DNA of 64,000 nt from Lacibacter cauensis (lineage in GTDB: Bacteria; Bacteroidota; Bacteroidia; Chitinophagales; Chitinophagaceae), in NCBI RefSeq assembly GCF_007830055.1, contig NZ_VLLE01000002.1, positions 62,001 to 126,000 on the forward strand, given 5' to 3'. Below, piece after piece: positions 45,740 through 53,846 of this stretch (its first letter is position 1; the number at the start of each line of letters is the position of its first letter). Made by a program: the position numbers and the translations under genes. The notes beneath the pieces were generated by a model. It did not search any database. It had not been told where the DNA came from and saw only the letters and a program-made list of their open reading frames with translations.

Positions 45740-46210
45740 ATGTTCAAATGTAAGTAATAGGGCCCTATCTCCATCTCTTTCCCCGAAGGAGAAAGAGCGG
45801 TGCATCAGTGCTGCTATAATTTTATTGTTCTTCCATATCATCAGAAGTAGGTTAGCTAGGCAAAAATCAAACCATAACAAAATAACTCATGATGCTGCAC
45901 AGAGGATTTGTTGATGTGATTATAAATGTTCTTCACTACAGTAGCACAAAACCTTAATCAAGGCGAATTCCGAAAACCAGGCTGTATATTGGTTTTCGGG
46001 GTCTTTTTTCCTGCCCGACGGTCAGGCGGGGGTTCTTTTTGGACAAGCAAAAAGAACAAGAAGAATAACAGGAGTTTAAAACATAAACCATTTACATATT
46101 TGCACGAGCAAACCGCCGTCGGGGCTTCCAGCCGCCAACGGGGTTTCTTCTACTAACACCAGTTCGCATTCTCTCCATTATTTCCTACATTCGTCCCGAT
46201 TGCATCAACT
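45740..46210. other. Repeat-rich intergenic region upstream of hutH
   Basis: About 470 bp. It contains a small hairpin (CTCTTTCCCCGAAGGAGAAAGAG-type stem near 45775-45797), the two-hairpin element 45932-46057 shared with hutU, a GC-rich palindrome (CCTGCCCGACGGTCAGGCGGG-type) at about 46010-46030, and a TACATTCG element at 46186-46193 that may be the hutH -7 region. No gene was found. Confidence 0.5.
45932..46057 (+). repeat. Two-hairpin element upstream of hutH (copy 1)
   Basis: Hairpin A has arms CCGAAAACCA / TGGTTTTCGG at 45970-45999, followed by a T tract. Hairpin B has arms GTTCTTTTTG / CAAAAAGAAC at 46032-46057. The first 80 bp are about 85% identical to 47939-48020 upstream of hutU. 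Confidence 0.85.
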
Positions 46211-47710
46211 ATGACCGAATACAATTATCTCCCCCTCGATGAGCAGCCACTTACCTTCGATGAAGTGAAGAATTACCTGCAGTTCAAACAATTTGTTTCC
46301 ATCACTTTTCGTGCACACCACAAGATCGAAACATGCAGAAGCTATCTCGATCAGAAAGTAGCCGAAAGCGATACGCCGTTCTATGGTATCAACACTGGTT
46401 TTGGTTTTCTGCAGAATGTGATTATTGCCGATGATCAGTTAGAGCAACTGCAGAACAATTTACTCATGAGCCATGCATGCGGTATGGGCGAAGAAGTGCC
46501 GGAAGAAATTGTAAAGCTCATGCTCGCCTTAAAAATAAAATCATTGAGCTATGGTTACAGTGCCGTGCAGGTAGATACCGTGAAACGTTTAATGGACATG
46601 CACAACAACAATGTGTTACCCGTTATTTATCAGCAGGGATCATTGGGCGCAAGTGGTGATCTGGCTCCACTCAGTCATTTGAGTTTGCCATTAATTGGTA
46701 TGGGCGAAGTGAAGTATGAAGGCACAAGGTACAAGGCGCAAGAAGTACTGAACAAGTTAGGATGGCAACCCATTCATTTAAAAAGCAAAGAAGGGTTAGC
46801 GCTCATCAACGGTACACAATTCATGAGTGCGTATGGTATGTACTGTTTGGTGCAAGCCGAACGGTTGATGCAATGGGCCGATCTCATCGCAGCCATTTCC
46901 TTCGATGCATTTGATTGTATCGATCAACCCTTTCATGAAAAAATACAAACCATCCGTCCACACAGCGGACAAATACACACCGCTCAACAATTAAGAAACA
47001 TTTTGAGCGGAAGTGAAATTGGTCAGCAGAAAAAACAACAGGTACAGGATCCCTATAGTTTCCGTTGCATACCGCAAGTACATGGCGCCACTAAAGATGC
47101 ATTGGCACATGTAAAGAATGTATTCTTAACCGAAATCAATTCTGTTACTGATAATCCCAATGTATTTCCCGAAGAAGATTTGATTGTAAGCGGTGGCAAC
47201 TTTCACGGTCAGCCGTTGGCGTTAGCCTTGGATTATTTTTCCATTGCTATGAGTGAACTCGCCAACATCAGCGAACGCAGAACCTATCAACTCATCAGCG
47301 GACAACGTAACCTGCCCATGTTCCTTGTAAAAGAAGCCGGACTCAACAGCGGCTTTATGATTCCGCAATACACAGCAGCAGGCATTGTAAGTGAAAACAA
47401 ACAACTCTGCACACCGGCAAGTGTTGATAGTATTTCAAGCAGCAATAACCAGGAAGATCATGTAAGCATGGGCGCCAATGCAGCTACCAAGGCTTATCGT
47501 GTCATGAAGAATGTAGAAAAAGTATTAGCCATCGAATTACTTAGTGCAGCGCAGGCATTGGATTTCCGTCGACCGTTAAAAAGTTCAGCGAAAGTAGAAG
47601 AAGTGATGCGTGCATTCCGCAAGCAGGTAAGCTTTGTTGATAAAGACAGAGTGTTGCATGAGGATATGATCGCTGCCGTAACGTTCATCAGTAAAGAGTT
47701 GAACCACTAA
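46211..47710 (+). CDS. hutH: Histidine ammonia-lyase
   Basis: Converts histidine to urocanate, the first step of histidine degradation. The 499-residue protein has the MIO-forming Ala-Ser-Gly at 147-149 inside QGSLGASGDLAPLSHL. FYGINTGFG at the N-terminal side, the GSEIGQQKKQQVQDPYSFRC region and NFHGQPLALALDY are family blocks. hutU follows 350 bp downstream with a repeat element between, so it may not be a simple operon. hutI and hutG are not in the window. Confidence 0.95.
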   Translation: MTEYNYLPLDEQPLTFDEVKNYLQFKQFVSITFRAHHKIETCRSYLDQKVAESDTPFYGINTGFGFLQNVIIADDQLEQLQNNLLMSHACGMGEEVPEEIVKLMLALKIKSLSYGYSAVQVDTVKRLMDMHNNNVLPVIYQQGSLGASGDLAPLSHLSLPLIGMGEVKYEGTRYKAQEVLNKLGWQPIHLKSKEGLALINGTQFMSAYGMYCLVQAERLMQWADLIAAISFDAFDCIDQPFHEKIQTIRPHSGQIHTAQQLRNILSGSEIGQQKKQQVQDPYSFRCIPQVHGATKDALAHVKNVFLTEINSVTDNPNVFPEEDLIVSGGNFHGQPLALALDYFSIAMSELANISERRTYQLISGQRNLPMFLVKEAGLNSGFMIPQYTAAGIVSENKQLCTPASVDSISSSNNQEDHVSMGANAATKAYRVMKNVEKVLAIELLSAAQALDFRRPLKSSAKVEEVMRAFRKQVSFVDKDRVLHEDMIAAVTFISKELNH

Positions 47711-47730
47711 GACGCACGAAGTAGGAAGCC

Positions 47731-47758
47731 GGTAGTGGTTAGTCGTTAGTAGCTAGTA
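47731..47758 (+). repeat. 7-bp-period array, GTTAGTA type
   Basis: Four phased heptamers (GGTAGTG, GTTAGTC, GTTAGTA, GCTAGTA) 20 bp after the hutH stop. Confidence 0.8.
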
Positions 47759-47850
47759 AAACAAGCAGCATACCATTAGTCAAACTGCAGCACATGATGT
47801 GTACAGTCATGAAATAAAAGTAATTCACCACAGTAGAAGAAAGTATAGAG

Positions 47851-47878
47851 GAATTAGTAATTGGGAATTTGAATAACA
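47851..47878 (+). repeat. Possible 7-bp-period array, GAATTTG type
   Basis: GAATTAG, TAATTGG, GAATTTG, AATAACA; weaker than the other arrays and possibly chance. Confidence 0.45.
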
Positions 47879-47938
47879 AGCAGCTTAAACCAAATTCTAC
47901 TTTTACACAGAAAGTGTACAGTAGAAAATAAAAAGTAA

Positions 47939-48041
47939 TTCACCACAGGAGTACAAAAGTCACATCAAGGCGTAATCCGAAAACCAGGCTGTATATTGGT
48001 TTTCGGGGTCCTTTTTGTTTCTTTTTGGACAAGCAAAAAGA
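47939..48041 (+). repeat. Two-hairpin element upstream of hutU (copy 2)
   Basis: Hairpin A at 47977-48006 is identical in arms and loop to the hutH copy. Hairpin B (CTTTTTG / CAAAAAG, 48021-48040) has a shorter stem. It ends about 20 bp before the hutU start. Confidence 0.85.
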
Positions 48042-48059
48042 TAAGAAAAAAATATTGCC

Positions 48060-49892
48060 ATGTCAACAACTACACAACACTACGACGCCATCAAATACAA
48101 AACCCCCACGGGCAGTGAATTAACATGTAAAGGCTGGATCCAGGAAGCCGCCCTCCGCATGCTCCTCAACAACCTCAACCCCGATGTAGCCGAACGCCCC
48201 GACGATCTCATCGTCTACGGCGGCCGAGGCAAAGCAGCACGCAACTTCGAAGCACTCGATAACATCATTGCCGCCTTGAAAGTATTGGAGAACGATGAAT
48301 CACTCCTCATCCAGAGTGGTAAACCAGTGGGCATCTTAAAAACACACAAAGATGCACCACGTGTACTCATCAGCAACAGTCAGTTAGTACCCAACTGGGC
48401 CAACTGGAAACACTTCGATGAGCTGGAGAAAAAAGGACTCATGATGTATGGACAAATGACCGCCGGCTCCTGGATCTACATCGGCTCACAAGGCATTGTA
48501 CAAGGCACCTATGAAACCTATGCAGCAATAGCTGACAGACATTTTTCACAAGCTTCTTCAAACGCACAACAGCCCGGCACTCACCATTCACCATTGACCA
48601 TTCACGCCGGAGGCACCCTCAAAGGCACACTCAACGTTACAGCCGGACTCGGCGGCATGGGCGGCGCACAACCACTCGCCATTACCATGAACGAAGGCGT
48701 GGCACTCATTGCCGAAGTAGAAGAGTGGCGCATCGATAAACGCATCGAAACAAAATACCTCGACGAAAAATATACCAGCATCGATGAAGCCATAGACAAG
48801 GCACAAGTATACAAAGCACAAGGAACAGCCAAAAGCATTGGCGTACTATGTAATGCTGTTCATCTCTTACAACGACTCATCGAACGCAACATCATCCCCG
48901 ATACATTAACTGATCAGACAAGTGCACACGATCCCCTCATTGGTTATGTACCACACACATTAACAAACGAACAGGCCAACATCCTCCGCACACAAAACCC
49001 AACGGAGTACCTTGAACGCAGTTACGAAAGCATGTACCTCCACGTACAACTCATGCTGCAACTCATGGACCAGGGAGCTATCACGTTCGATTATGGAAAC
49101 AACATTCGGGCAAGAGCGTTTGAGTTTGAGAACCGTCAAACGCAAGCCGATAGCCAAAAGCCGATAGTAGATAGTAAAGAACCACTACCGACTACACACT
49201 ACCGGCTATCGGCTAACAACTTTCCAACCGGAAGATGCTTCTCCTTTCCAGGATTTGTACCTGCCTACATACGACCATTGTTTTGCGAAGGCAAAGGCCC
49301 CTTCCGTTGGGCAGCACTCAGTGGCGATGCCAACGATATTGCCGTAACCGACGAACTCATCATGAACATGTTCCCCGAAAACAAAGGCATGATCCGCTGG
49401 ATGAAAATGGCGCAGGAAAAAATTGCCTTCCAGGGATTACCGGCACGCATCTGCTGGCTCGGCCAGGGCGAACGGGAAAAAGCAGGACTCGCCTTTAACG
49501 AACTCGTACGCACCGGCAAAGTAAAAGCGCCCATTGTCATTGGTCGTGATCATTTAGATACCGGCTCGGTAGCCAGCCCCAACCGTGAAACCGAAAGCAT
49601 GCTCGATGGCAGCGATGCCGTGGCCGATTGGCCTATCCTCAACGCACTCGTTAACACCGCAGGCGGCGCCAGTTGGGTAAGCCTGCATCATGGTGGCGGT
49701 GTAGGTATGGGTTACAGTATCCACGCCGGTATGGTGATTGTGGCTGATGGAACAGATGATGCCGAAGCAAGATTGAAACGGGTTTTACGTAACGATCCGG
49801 GAATGGGTGTGATACGACATGCGGACGCCGGCTATGAACTCGCCCAAGAAACCGCAAAAGCCCATAACTTAAACATACTCGATAGAATTTAA
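48060..49892 (+). CDS. hutU: Urocanate hydratase with two in-frame repeat insertions
   Basis: NAD-dependent conversion of urocanate to imidazolonepropionate. The 610-residue protein is about 50 longer than the usual 550-560. Family blocks are intact: [65 protein letters not shown] and [14 protein letters not shown]. One extra segment (about 162-184) includes four heptamers (48579-48606). The second (about 355-395) includes ten heptamers (49146-49215). Both fall in loops between conserved blocks, so activity may survive. The DNA looks richer in C at third positions than its neighbours. A remnant of another hutU 3' end follows at 49927. Confidence 0.93.
   Translation: MSTTTQHYDAIKYKTPTGSELTCKGWIQEAALRMLLNNLNPDVAERPDDLIVYGGRGKAARNFEALDNIIAALKVLENDESLLIQSGKPVGILKTHKDAPRVLISNSQLVPNWANWKHFDELEKKGLMMYGQMTAGSWIYIGSQGIVQGTYETYAAIADRHFSQASSNAQQPGTHHSPLTIHAGGTLKGTLNVTAGLGGMGGAQPLAITMNEGVALIAEVEEWRIDKRIETKYLDEKYTSIDEAIDKAQVYKAQGTAKSIGVLCNAVHLLQRLIERNIIPDTLTDQTSAHDPLIGYVPHTLTNEQANILRTQNPTEYLERSYESMYLHVQLMLQLMDQGAITFDYGNNIRARAFEFENRQTQADSQKPIVDSKEPLPTTHYRLSANNFPTGRCFSFPGFVPAYIRPLFCEGKGPFRWAALSGDANDIAVTDELIMNMFPENKGMIRWMKMAQEKIAFQGLPARICWLGQGEREKAGLAFNELVRTGKVKAPIVIGRDHLDTGSVASPNRETESMLDGSDAVADWPILNALVNTAGGASWVSLHHGGGVGMGYSIHAGMVIVADGTDDAEARLKRVLRNDPGMGVIRHADAGYELAQETAKAHNLNILDRI
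48579..48606 (+). repeat. 7-bp-period array in hutU, ATTCACC type
   Basis: ACTCACC, ATTCACC, ATTGACC, ATTCACG in exact phase, coding for about residues 174-183 ([10 protein letters not shown]). Same type as 5224 and 9614. Confidence 0.9.
49146..49215 (+). repeat. Palindromic 7-bp-period array in hutU, 5+5 units
   Basis: Five GCCGATA-type units followed by five complementary units of ACCACTA/CCGGCTA type. All ten units have A at position 7. The two halves form an imperfect inverted repeat and stay in frame. Confidence 0.9.
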
Positions 49893-49895
49893 TAA

Positions 49896-49934
49896 GCCGG
49901 CAGGTCCGTCCCGCCTCAGCGGGACAGCTGGCTA
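49896..49934. repeat. GC-rich palindrome at the hutU / remnant junction
   Basis: Nested arms AGCCGGC...GCTGGCT and GTCCCGC-CTCA-GCGGGAC (49908-49925). It lies exactly between the hutU stop and the orphan hutU tail. Confidence 0.75.
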
Positions 49935-49995
49935 TGATATTGCAAAGGAAACACTCAAAGCAAACGATCTTGATTTTAAAGAGCGGTTGAAGTAA
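49927..49995 (+). pseudogene. Orphan C-terminal tail of a second hutU allele
   Basis: The frame 49927-49995 reads AGYDIAKETLKANDLDFKER plus LK and stop. It aligns with the real hutU C-terminus ([20 protein letters not shown] plus I) at about 60% or less identity. The rest of that allele is absent, and a palindromic element marks the junction. The simplest reading is that the resident hutU was replaced by a foreign allele, leaving its last 23 codons. Confidence 0.8.
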
Positions 49996-50357
49996 GATTC
50001 AACTGCTCAACCTTCTTGTCATCCCGAGGCACGAGGGATCTGCCCAACACCAGCACCACAGCCCAACAGATTTCTTGCCGTAAAGCGGCACAGGCTCTTC
50101 GTCAAAATAACAACTCTCTTTAACCGAAAAGCCAACTACATTTTTTTAGTAGAAGCCAGTGCTGCTATTGAGCTGTTGTTGCAGTTTATCCTGAGCTTGT
50201 CGAAGGGCACTCTTTTGCGTTGGAGAATTCTATAAGGCAATCATGAACCGAGCTTAAATATCTAACCTCATATAAAGTAATACATATATCTAAAAATTGG
50301 ATTTGTGAGAGATGCGTTGTATAATGTGCTTATTACAACCACATTGAAATAAATGCT
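49996..50357. other. Repeat-containing spacer upstream of the AIPR gene
   Basis: It contains a degenerate GTCAT-type palindrome (50018-50112) and a TTATCCTGAGCTTGTCGAAGG half element (50186-50207). The last 130 bp are AT-rich and look like the leader of the next gene, though no TAnnTTTG core stands out. Confidence 0.5.
50018..50112. repeat. GTCAT...GATGAC palindromic repeat, copy 2 (decayed)
   Basis: Left arm GTCATCCCGAGGCACGAGGG; the right arm is broken by a small insertion (GCCGTAAAGCGGCACAGGCT) and ends CTTCGTCAAAATAAC. Confidence 0.7.
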
Positions 50358-52187
50358 ATGAGTAAATATTTGACTTTATTAAACATCTTAGATGAATTAA
50401 GAAAAGAAGCGCCAATTGAATACAAGAAATATTATCCGATTGATACAGATCTTGAAGCACTTAACAAGGCAAGAGCGAGAGCTTATATACACTTATTCTT
50501 GAAGGTGAAATTTGGGTTGCTTACATTCCTTGAAAGAGAAAACTTTATCACCGATGATACCGATGATGGGGGTGTTGATGCTTATTACTTAGACAGAGAA
50601 CACAAGAGAATATACTTTTTGCAAGCTAAGTTTAGAAGTAGTGAAGATAACTTTGAAAATAAGAATATTGAACTAGATGAGTTATTTAATATGGATTTAG
50701 ATAGGATAACGAAAGGAGAAAGAAAATATATCAATGGAAACAACTATAATAATAAAATCCAAAAGTTAATTGACGAGATAAAAGCAACAGACGACTATCC
50801 GAAATATAAGGAAGTGGTAATAATTCTTGCTAACTTAAAAGATAAGTATAGAGGGGAGCAAATTAGAAAACTGACTCTTTTTCCAGCAGAGATATTTGAT
50901 TATGAACGATGTTACAATGAGTTGGTTTTCCCAGTTGTATCTGGTACTTTTTATAACCCCAAAGAACTGAAAATTACAATAAGCGTCAATTCAAAGAGCG
51001 CTGGAAATCGAATTGATTATTATGTTGATACTTCAATAAAGGAGTGTAATATCACTGCTCTATTTGTTCCAACCATTGAAATAGCAAAAATACTTTATAA
51101 GTATAAAAATTCGATCTTAAAATTTAATCCACGAAGTTATTTGGATCTTGCAGGGGGGTCTGTTAATAGTCGTATACAGACATCAATAACAAATATTAAG
51201 ACCAACGAATTTGCTTTGTATAACAACGGAATTACTATGCTTTCCGATAATACTTTCTATAGCGACAGGGTAGGCAAGAGAAGTGAGGCGGAATTAATTG
51301 TTACTAACCCGCAAATCATCAACGGCGGACAAACAGCGTTTACTCTGAGTAGAATTTATGAAGATTGTTTAAAAGGTGGTAAATCAACTGAAATATTTTC
51401 TGAAAAAGAAGGTTTACTTAAGGTGATAACATTTAGTGAAGATGAGAACGGCGATATAGATGAAGCAAGTAAGCTGGAGTTAATCGAAGCAATTTCAAAA
51501 GCAACAAATGACCAAACTGCAGTTACAGAGGCAGATAGAAGATCAAACGAAAAAATACAAATTGAGATTCAAGAGACTATTTTTAAAACATATGGATATT
51601 TTTATGAGCGTAAAAGAGGTGAGTTTGGAGACGGAGTTCGCAGCAAGTATATTGATAGAACAAAAATAATTGACCGGGAAACGTTTATGCGAGTTTGCCT
51701 GTCAATTAACGGAAATTCAGGGCAGGCTAGAAGAGCAAGTTCTCAGCAGCTTTTTAAAAGGGAAATATTTAGTGTGATTCTTTCTGACAATTCTCTTACA
51801 AAGAAGTATTTTTTCGGGTATAAATGTCTTGAGTATTTGAACGATGTCCAGAAGCGATTTGAAAAAGATACGAATAATCGATATGGTCAAGCTCAATATG
51901 GTTATGGTCTTCGTTATGGCAAAATTGCAATGGTCGGTGTAATAGCAAAGTATTATACAAGTAATGTAAAAGTTGGAAATTTTGAACAAGAGGTGATTTC
52001 AAATGCTGATCTGATTCTAAGTCGCTGGCTTAGATTTGAAGAATTTGTGAAGAGTCAACCTGATAACCGTGCTTATTTTAGAAAATATACAGATCAAGAT
52101 TCTGGACAGGAGGTAATTGAAGTCAATTTTGATAACTATTACAAAGGAAAAACTCTTACGAAAGATCTTAATGCTTACTTCAAATAA
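50358..52187 (+). CDS. AIPR-family protein (abortive phage infection type) with nuclease-like N-terminus
   Basis: A 609-residue protein. AIPR signatures are FALYNNGITM (285-294) and NPQIINGGQTAFTL (317-330). The N-terminal part shows DDGGVDAYYLD with Asp74 and YFLQAKFR with Gln89-x-Lys91, the D...(E/Q)xK layout of PD-(D/E)xK nucleases. The Gln replaces the common Glu, as in several Mrr-like enzymes. AIPR proteins are linked to phage defence by abortive infection, but their targets are not well defined. It is AT-rich and Lys/Asn/Ile-rich compared with neighbours and sits alone between repeats, a typical transferred accessory gene. Confidence 0.9.
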   Translation: MSKYLTLLNILDELRKEAPIEYKKYYPIDTDLEALNKARARAYIHLFLKVKFGLLTFLERENFITDDTDDGGVDAYYLDREHKRIYFLQAKFRSSEDNFENKNIELDELFNMDLDRITKGERKYINGNNYNNKIQKLIDEIKATDDYPKYKEVVIILANLKDKYRGEQIRKLTLFPAEIFDYERCYNELVFPVVSGTFYNPKELKITISVNSKSAGNRIDYYVDTSIKECNITALFVPTIEIAKILYKYKNSILKFNPRSYLDLAGGSVNSRIQTSITNIKTNEFALYNNGITMLSDNTFYSDRVGKRSEAELIVTNPQIINGGQTAFTLSRIYEDCLKGGKSTEIFSEKEGLLKVITFSEDENGDIDEASKLELIEAISKATNDQTAVTEADRRSNEKIQIEIQETIFKTYGYFYERKRGEFGDGVRSKYIDRTKIIDRETFMRVCLSINGNSGQARRASSQQLFKREIFSVILSDNSLTKKYFFGYKCLEYLNDVQKRFEKDTNNRYGQAQYGYGLRYGKIAMVGVIAKYYTSNVKVGNFEQEVISNADLILSRWLRFEEFVKSQPDNRAYFRKYTDQDSGQEVIEVNFDNYYKGKTLTKDLNAYFK

Positions 52188-52230
52188 CGGGCTTCGATCT
52201 CAGCCGTTTTTTGTGTTACTGCTCAAAAGA

Positions 52231-52290
52231 ATTCTATTGCCCGCCGCCGTTGCGTGTTATCAGCAATGGCACATGCAGTACAGCAAAATA
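52231..52290. repeat. CTATTGCCC repeat, copy 1
   Basis: Shares its first 22 bases, beginning ATTCTATTGCCCGCCGCC, exactly with 52903. A short stem GCCGTTG / CAATGGC follows (one G-U pair). Confidence 0.75.
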
Positions 52291-52324
52291 TTGATCGGTT
52301 GTTTGTTTGGTCATGCGAAAGAGG

Positions 52325-52756
52325 TTATTTGTTGTTGGGCCAGTTCCACGAATAATAAACAATGAGGATGGTGATGCAGCTTTCGGTGAGTGCCAGGAAA
52401 ACATAAAAGGCCCGCCATGCGGTTAACGAAGTACAGGCAATCAACAGCATAATGGCGGTAAAGAAAAGTCCGGTTACAATATTCAACAGCCTGTTGATAC
52501 CCGGTTTTAAAACCACCGACAGGAAAACCATCACTGCAGGTATCGCTAACAGAATAGCGGCTAACAATAATTTCAACGGACTATTCAGCAAGTTGTTTCC
52601 ATCAACAAGTCCCATTGTTTTTTGTGGTACGTACAATTCAAAATAATCACCATACAAATAGCAGAGTGTTACAGCAGTCCAGAGTGCCGAAAGTTTGATC
52701 TTGATATTCACTTTTATATCTTCAAGCGAACGAGGATTGGTGTTGGTTGATTGCAT
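52325..52756 (-). CDS. Four-helix membrane protein of unknown function (DUF6326-like)
   Basis: The Met at 52756 gives about 143 residues with four hydrophobic helices, including LLLAAILLAIPAVMVFLSVV and YVFLALTESCITILIVYY. LSALWTAVTLCYLYGDYFEL is a characteristic opening segment. This style occurs in small DUF6326 proteins of Bacteroidota, with no known role. It is flanked by the two CTATTGCCC repeats as direct repeats, and it is convergent with the AIPR gene. Confidence 0.75.
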   Translation of the reverse strand: MQSTNTNPRSLEDIKVNIKIKLSALWTAVTLCYLYGDYFELYVPQKTMGLVDGNNLLNSPLKLLLAAILLAIPAVMVFLSVVLKPGINRLLNIVTGLFFTAIMLLIACTSLTAWRAFYVFLALTESCITILIVYYSWNWPNNK

Positions 52757-52902
52757 ACAGCAGTTGTTAAAATAATGAACAGCCAAACCGCAAAACAGAT
52801 ATGCAGTTTGGATTGGTTACAGCTGTAATACGATGCTGTCGTGCAAATGTTACAGTTTTTGCAAATAGCTTTGCCGTTGTTGGTATTCCCTGCTAAATAG
52901 TA

Positions 52903-52969
52903 ATTCTATTGCCCGCCGCCGTTGTGTGTTTTCACCAACGGCACCTGCATTGCTGCAGATTGAAAAATA
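52903..52969. repeat. CTATTGCCC repeat, copy 2
   Basis: Matches 52231-52274 at most positions; stem GCCGTTG / CAACGGC around a TGTGTTTTCAC loop. Confidence 0.75.
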
Positions 52970-52988
52970 CAATCAGTGTGTAATCTTA

Positions 52989-53030
52989 CCCAACAGATCC
53001 CTCATGCTTCGGGATGACAGCTGTGTTGGG
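52989..53030. repeat. GTCAT...GATGAC family, single right arm in a CCCAACA stem
   Basis: The segment AGATCCCTCATGCTTCGGGA-TGAC lies between CCCAACA and TGTTGGG. It appears as a solo half of the palindrome family. Confidence 0.65.
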
Positions 53031-53059
53031 CAGCAGTAATCATTCTCTTTCGTTTTGCA

Positions 53060-53094
53060 TTTGTCAAACATTTTCTTCTCTCTCCCTATCTTTG
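53060..53094 (+). promoter_or_regulatory. Putative promoter of the pnuT riboswitch transcript
   Basis: TTTG at 53060-53063 and TATCTTTG at 53087-53094, 23 bases apart. Transcription would begin almost at the first base of riboswitch stem P1. Confidence 0.6.
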
Positions 53095-53098
53095 CCCA

Positions 53099-53202
53099 AC
53101 TCATGGGGTGCCATACTTTCAAGGGCTGAGATTATACCCACATACCTGATCCGGGTAATGCCGGCGTAGGAAAATACAAGTTGCAAGTGCATGCCCCTGA
53201 GT
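53099..53202 (+). ncRNA. TPP riboswitch (THI element)
   Basis: The thi-box landmarks are present in order: GGGGTGCC (53105-53112), CTGAGA (53126-53131), ACCTGATC (53144-53151) and GGGTAATGCCGGCGTAGG (about 53153-53170). The closing stem P1 pairs ACTCATGGGG (53099-53108) with CCCCTGAGT (53194-53202), so the aptamer includes an extra 20-nt segment. P1 ends 17 nt before the pnuT ATG, and no T-run terminator is visible, which suggests control at translation or another non-terminator mode. It binds thiamine pyrophosphate and should repress pnuT when thiamine is plentiful. Confidence 0.96.
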
Positions 53203-53219
53203 GAATAAAACAACGTAGT

Positions 53220-53846
53220 ATGACTATTCACGAATGGATGCAGACCTTCCTGCTGCAGCTGAAAACAGTTCCCTTATTGGAATGGATGGGTGTTGCATTT
53301 GGTGTAGCCGAAGTATTGCTGGCAAGAGCTAATAAAATTGCGTTGTATCCCTGCGGTATTGTTGCGGTTGTTATTTCCACCTATATCTTTTTCAATACAG
53401 GCTTGTATGCCGAGAGTGCGTTGAACCTTTACTATTTCATCATGAGTGTGTATGGCTGGTGGTTTTGGATAAAACGAAAAGATCATGCAGCACCTGCCAT
53501 CAGCAGCAGTACAAAACGTGATTGGACGATTGCCGTTGCTATTGTTGTTACAGCATTTGTATTGCTGTATGCCGTACTCACCAACTTTACCGATTCTACA
53601 GTACCCTTGGCCGATGCATGGGTAAGCGCCACCGCTTGGGCAGGCATGTGGTTACTGGCCAAACGGAAAATCGAAAACTGGATACTGCTCAACATCAGCA
53701 ATGCATTTGCCATTCCGTTGTTGCTGTACAAACAACTTCCCCTGTACGCTGCGTTAACACTGTTCTTATTCATCATTGCCGTACTCGGTTATATCGATTG
53801 GAATAAAAAAATCAAACAACAAACACATGCACCTGCAGTTGACTAA
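53220..53846 (+). CDS. pnuT: PnuC-family transporter, probable thiamine transporter PnuT
   Basis: A 208-residue membrane protein with about seven hydrophobic segments. It has the PnuC style at MGVAFGVAEVLLARANKIALYPCGIVAVVIS when read as a block, ESALNLYYFIMSVYGWWFW, and WISATAWAGMW-like segments (VSATAWAGMWLLAKRKIENW). PnuC relatives import nicotinamide riboside or thiamine. The TPP riboswitch directly upstream makes thiamine the expected substrate (PnuT), by inference. Its last 20 bp overlap the start of the next gene, so both are under riboswitch control. Confidence 0.9.
   Translation: MTIHEWMQTFLLQLKTVPLLEWMGVAFGVAEVLLARANKIALYPCGIVAVVISTYIFFNTGLYAESALNLYYFIMSVYGWWFWIKRKDHAAPAISSSTKRDWTIAVAIVVTAFVLLYAVLTNFTDSTVPLADAWVSATAWAGMWLLAKRKIENWILLNISNAFAIPLLLYKQLPLYAALTLFLFIIAVLGYIDWNKKIKQQTHAPAVD

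Larger units (their letters stand above)
47711..48059. other. Repeat-rich intergenic region between hutH and hutU
   Basis: It holds a four-unit GTTAGTA-type heptamer array (47731-47758), a weaker GAATTTG-type array (47851-47878), and two near-identical 38-bp segments (about 47799-47836 and 47914-47952, both with GTGTACAG and TAATTCACCACAG). The two-hairpin element reaches almost to the hutU ATG. Confidence 0.6.
52757..53098. other. Spacer with repeats upstream of the TPP riboswitch
   Basis: It holds CTATTGCCC repeat copy 2 (52903-52969), a palindromic GTCAT-family right arm enclosed in a CCCAACA / TGTTGGG stem (52989-53030), and the pnuT promoter (53060-53094). No gene was found. Confidence 0.6.

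Noticed and set aside
45970-45999. Simple transcription terminator
   Set aside because: No plus-strand gene ends upstream of the hutH copy, and the same hairpin recurs before hutU, so it is listed as a repeat element.
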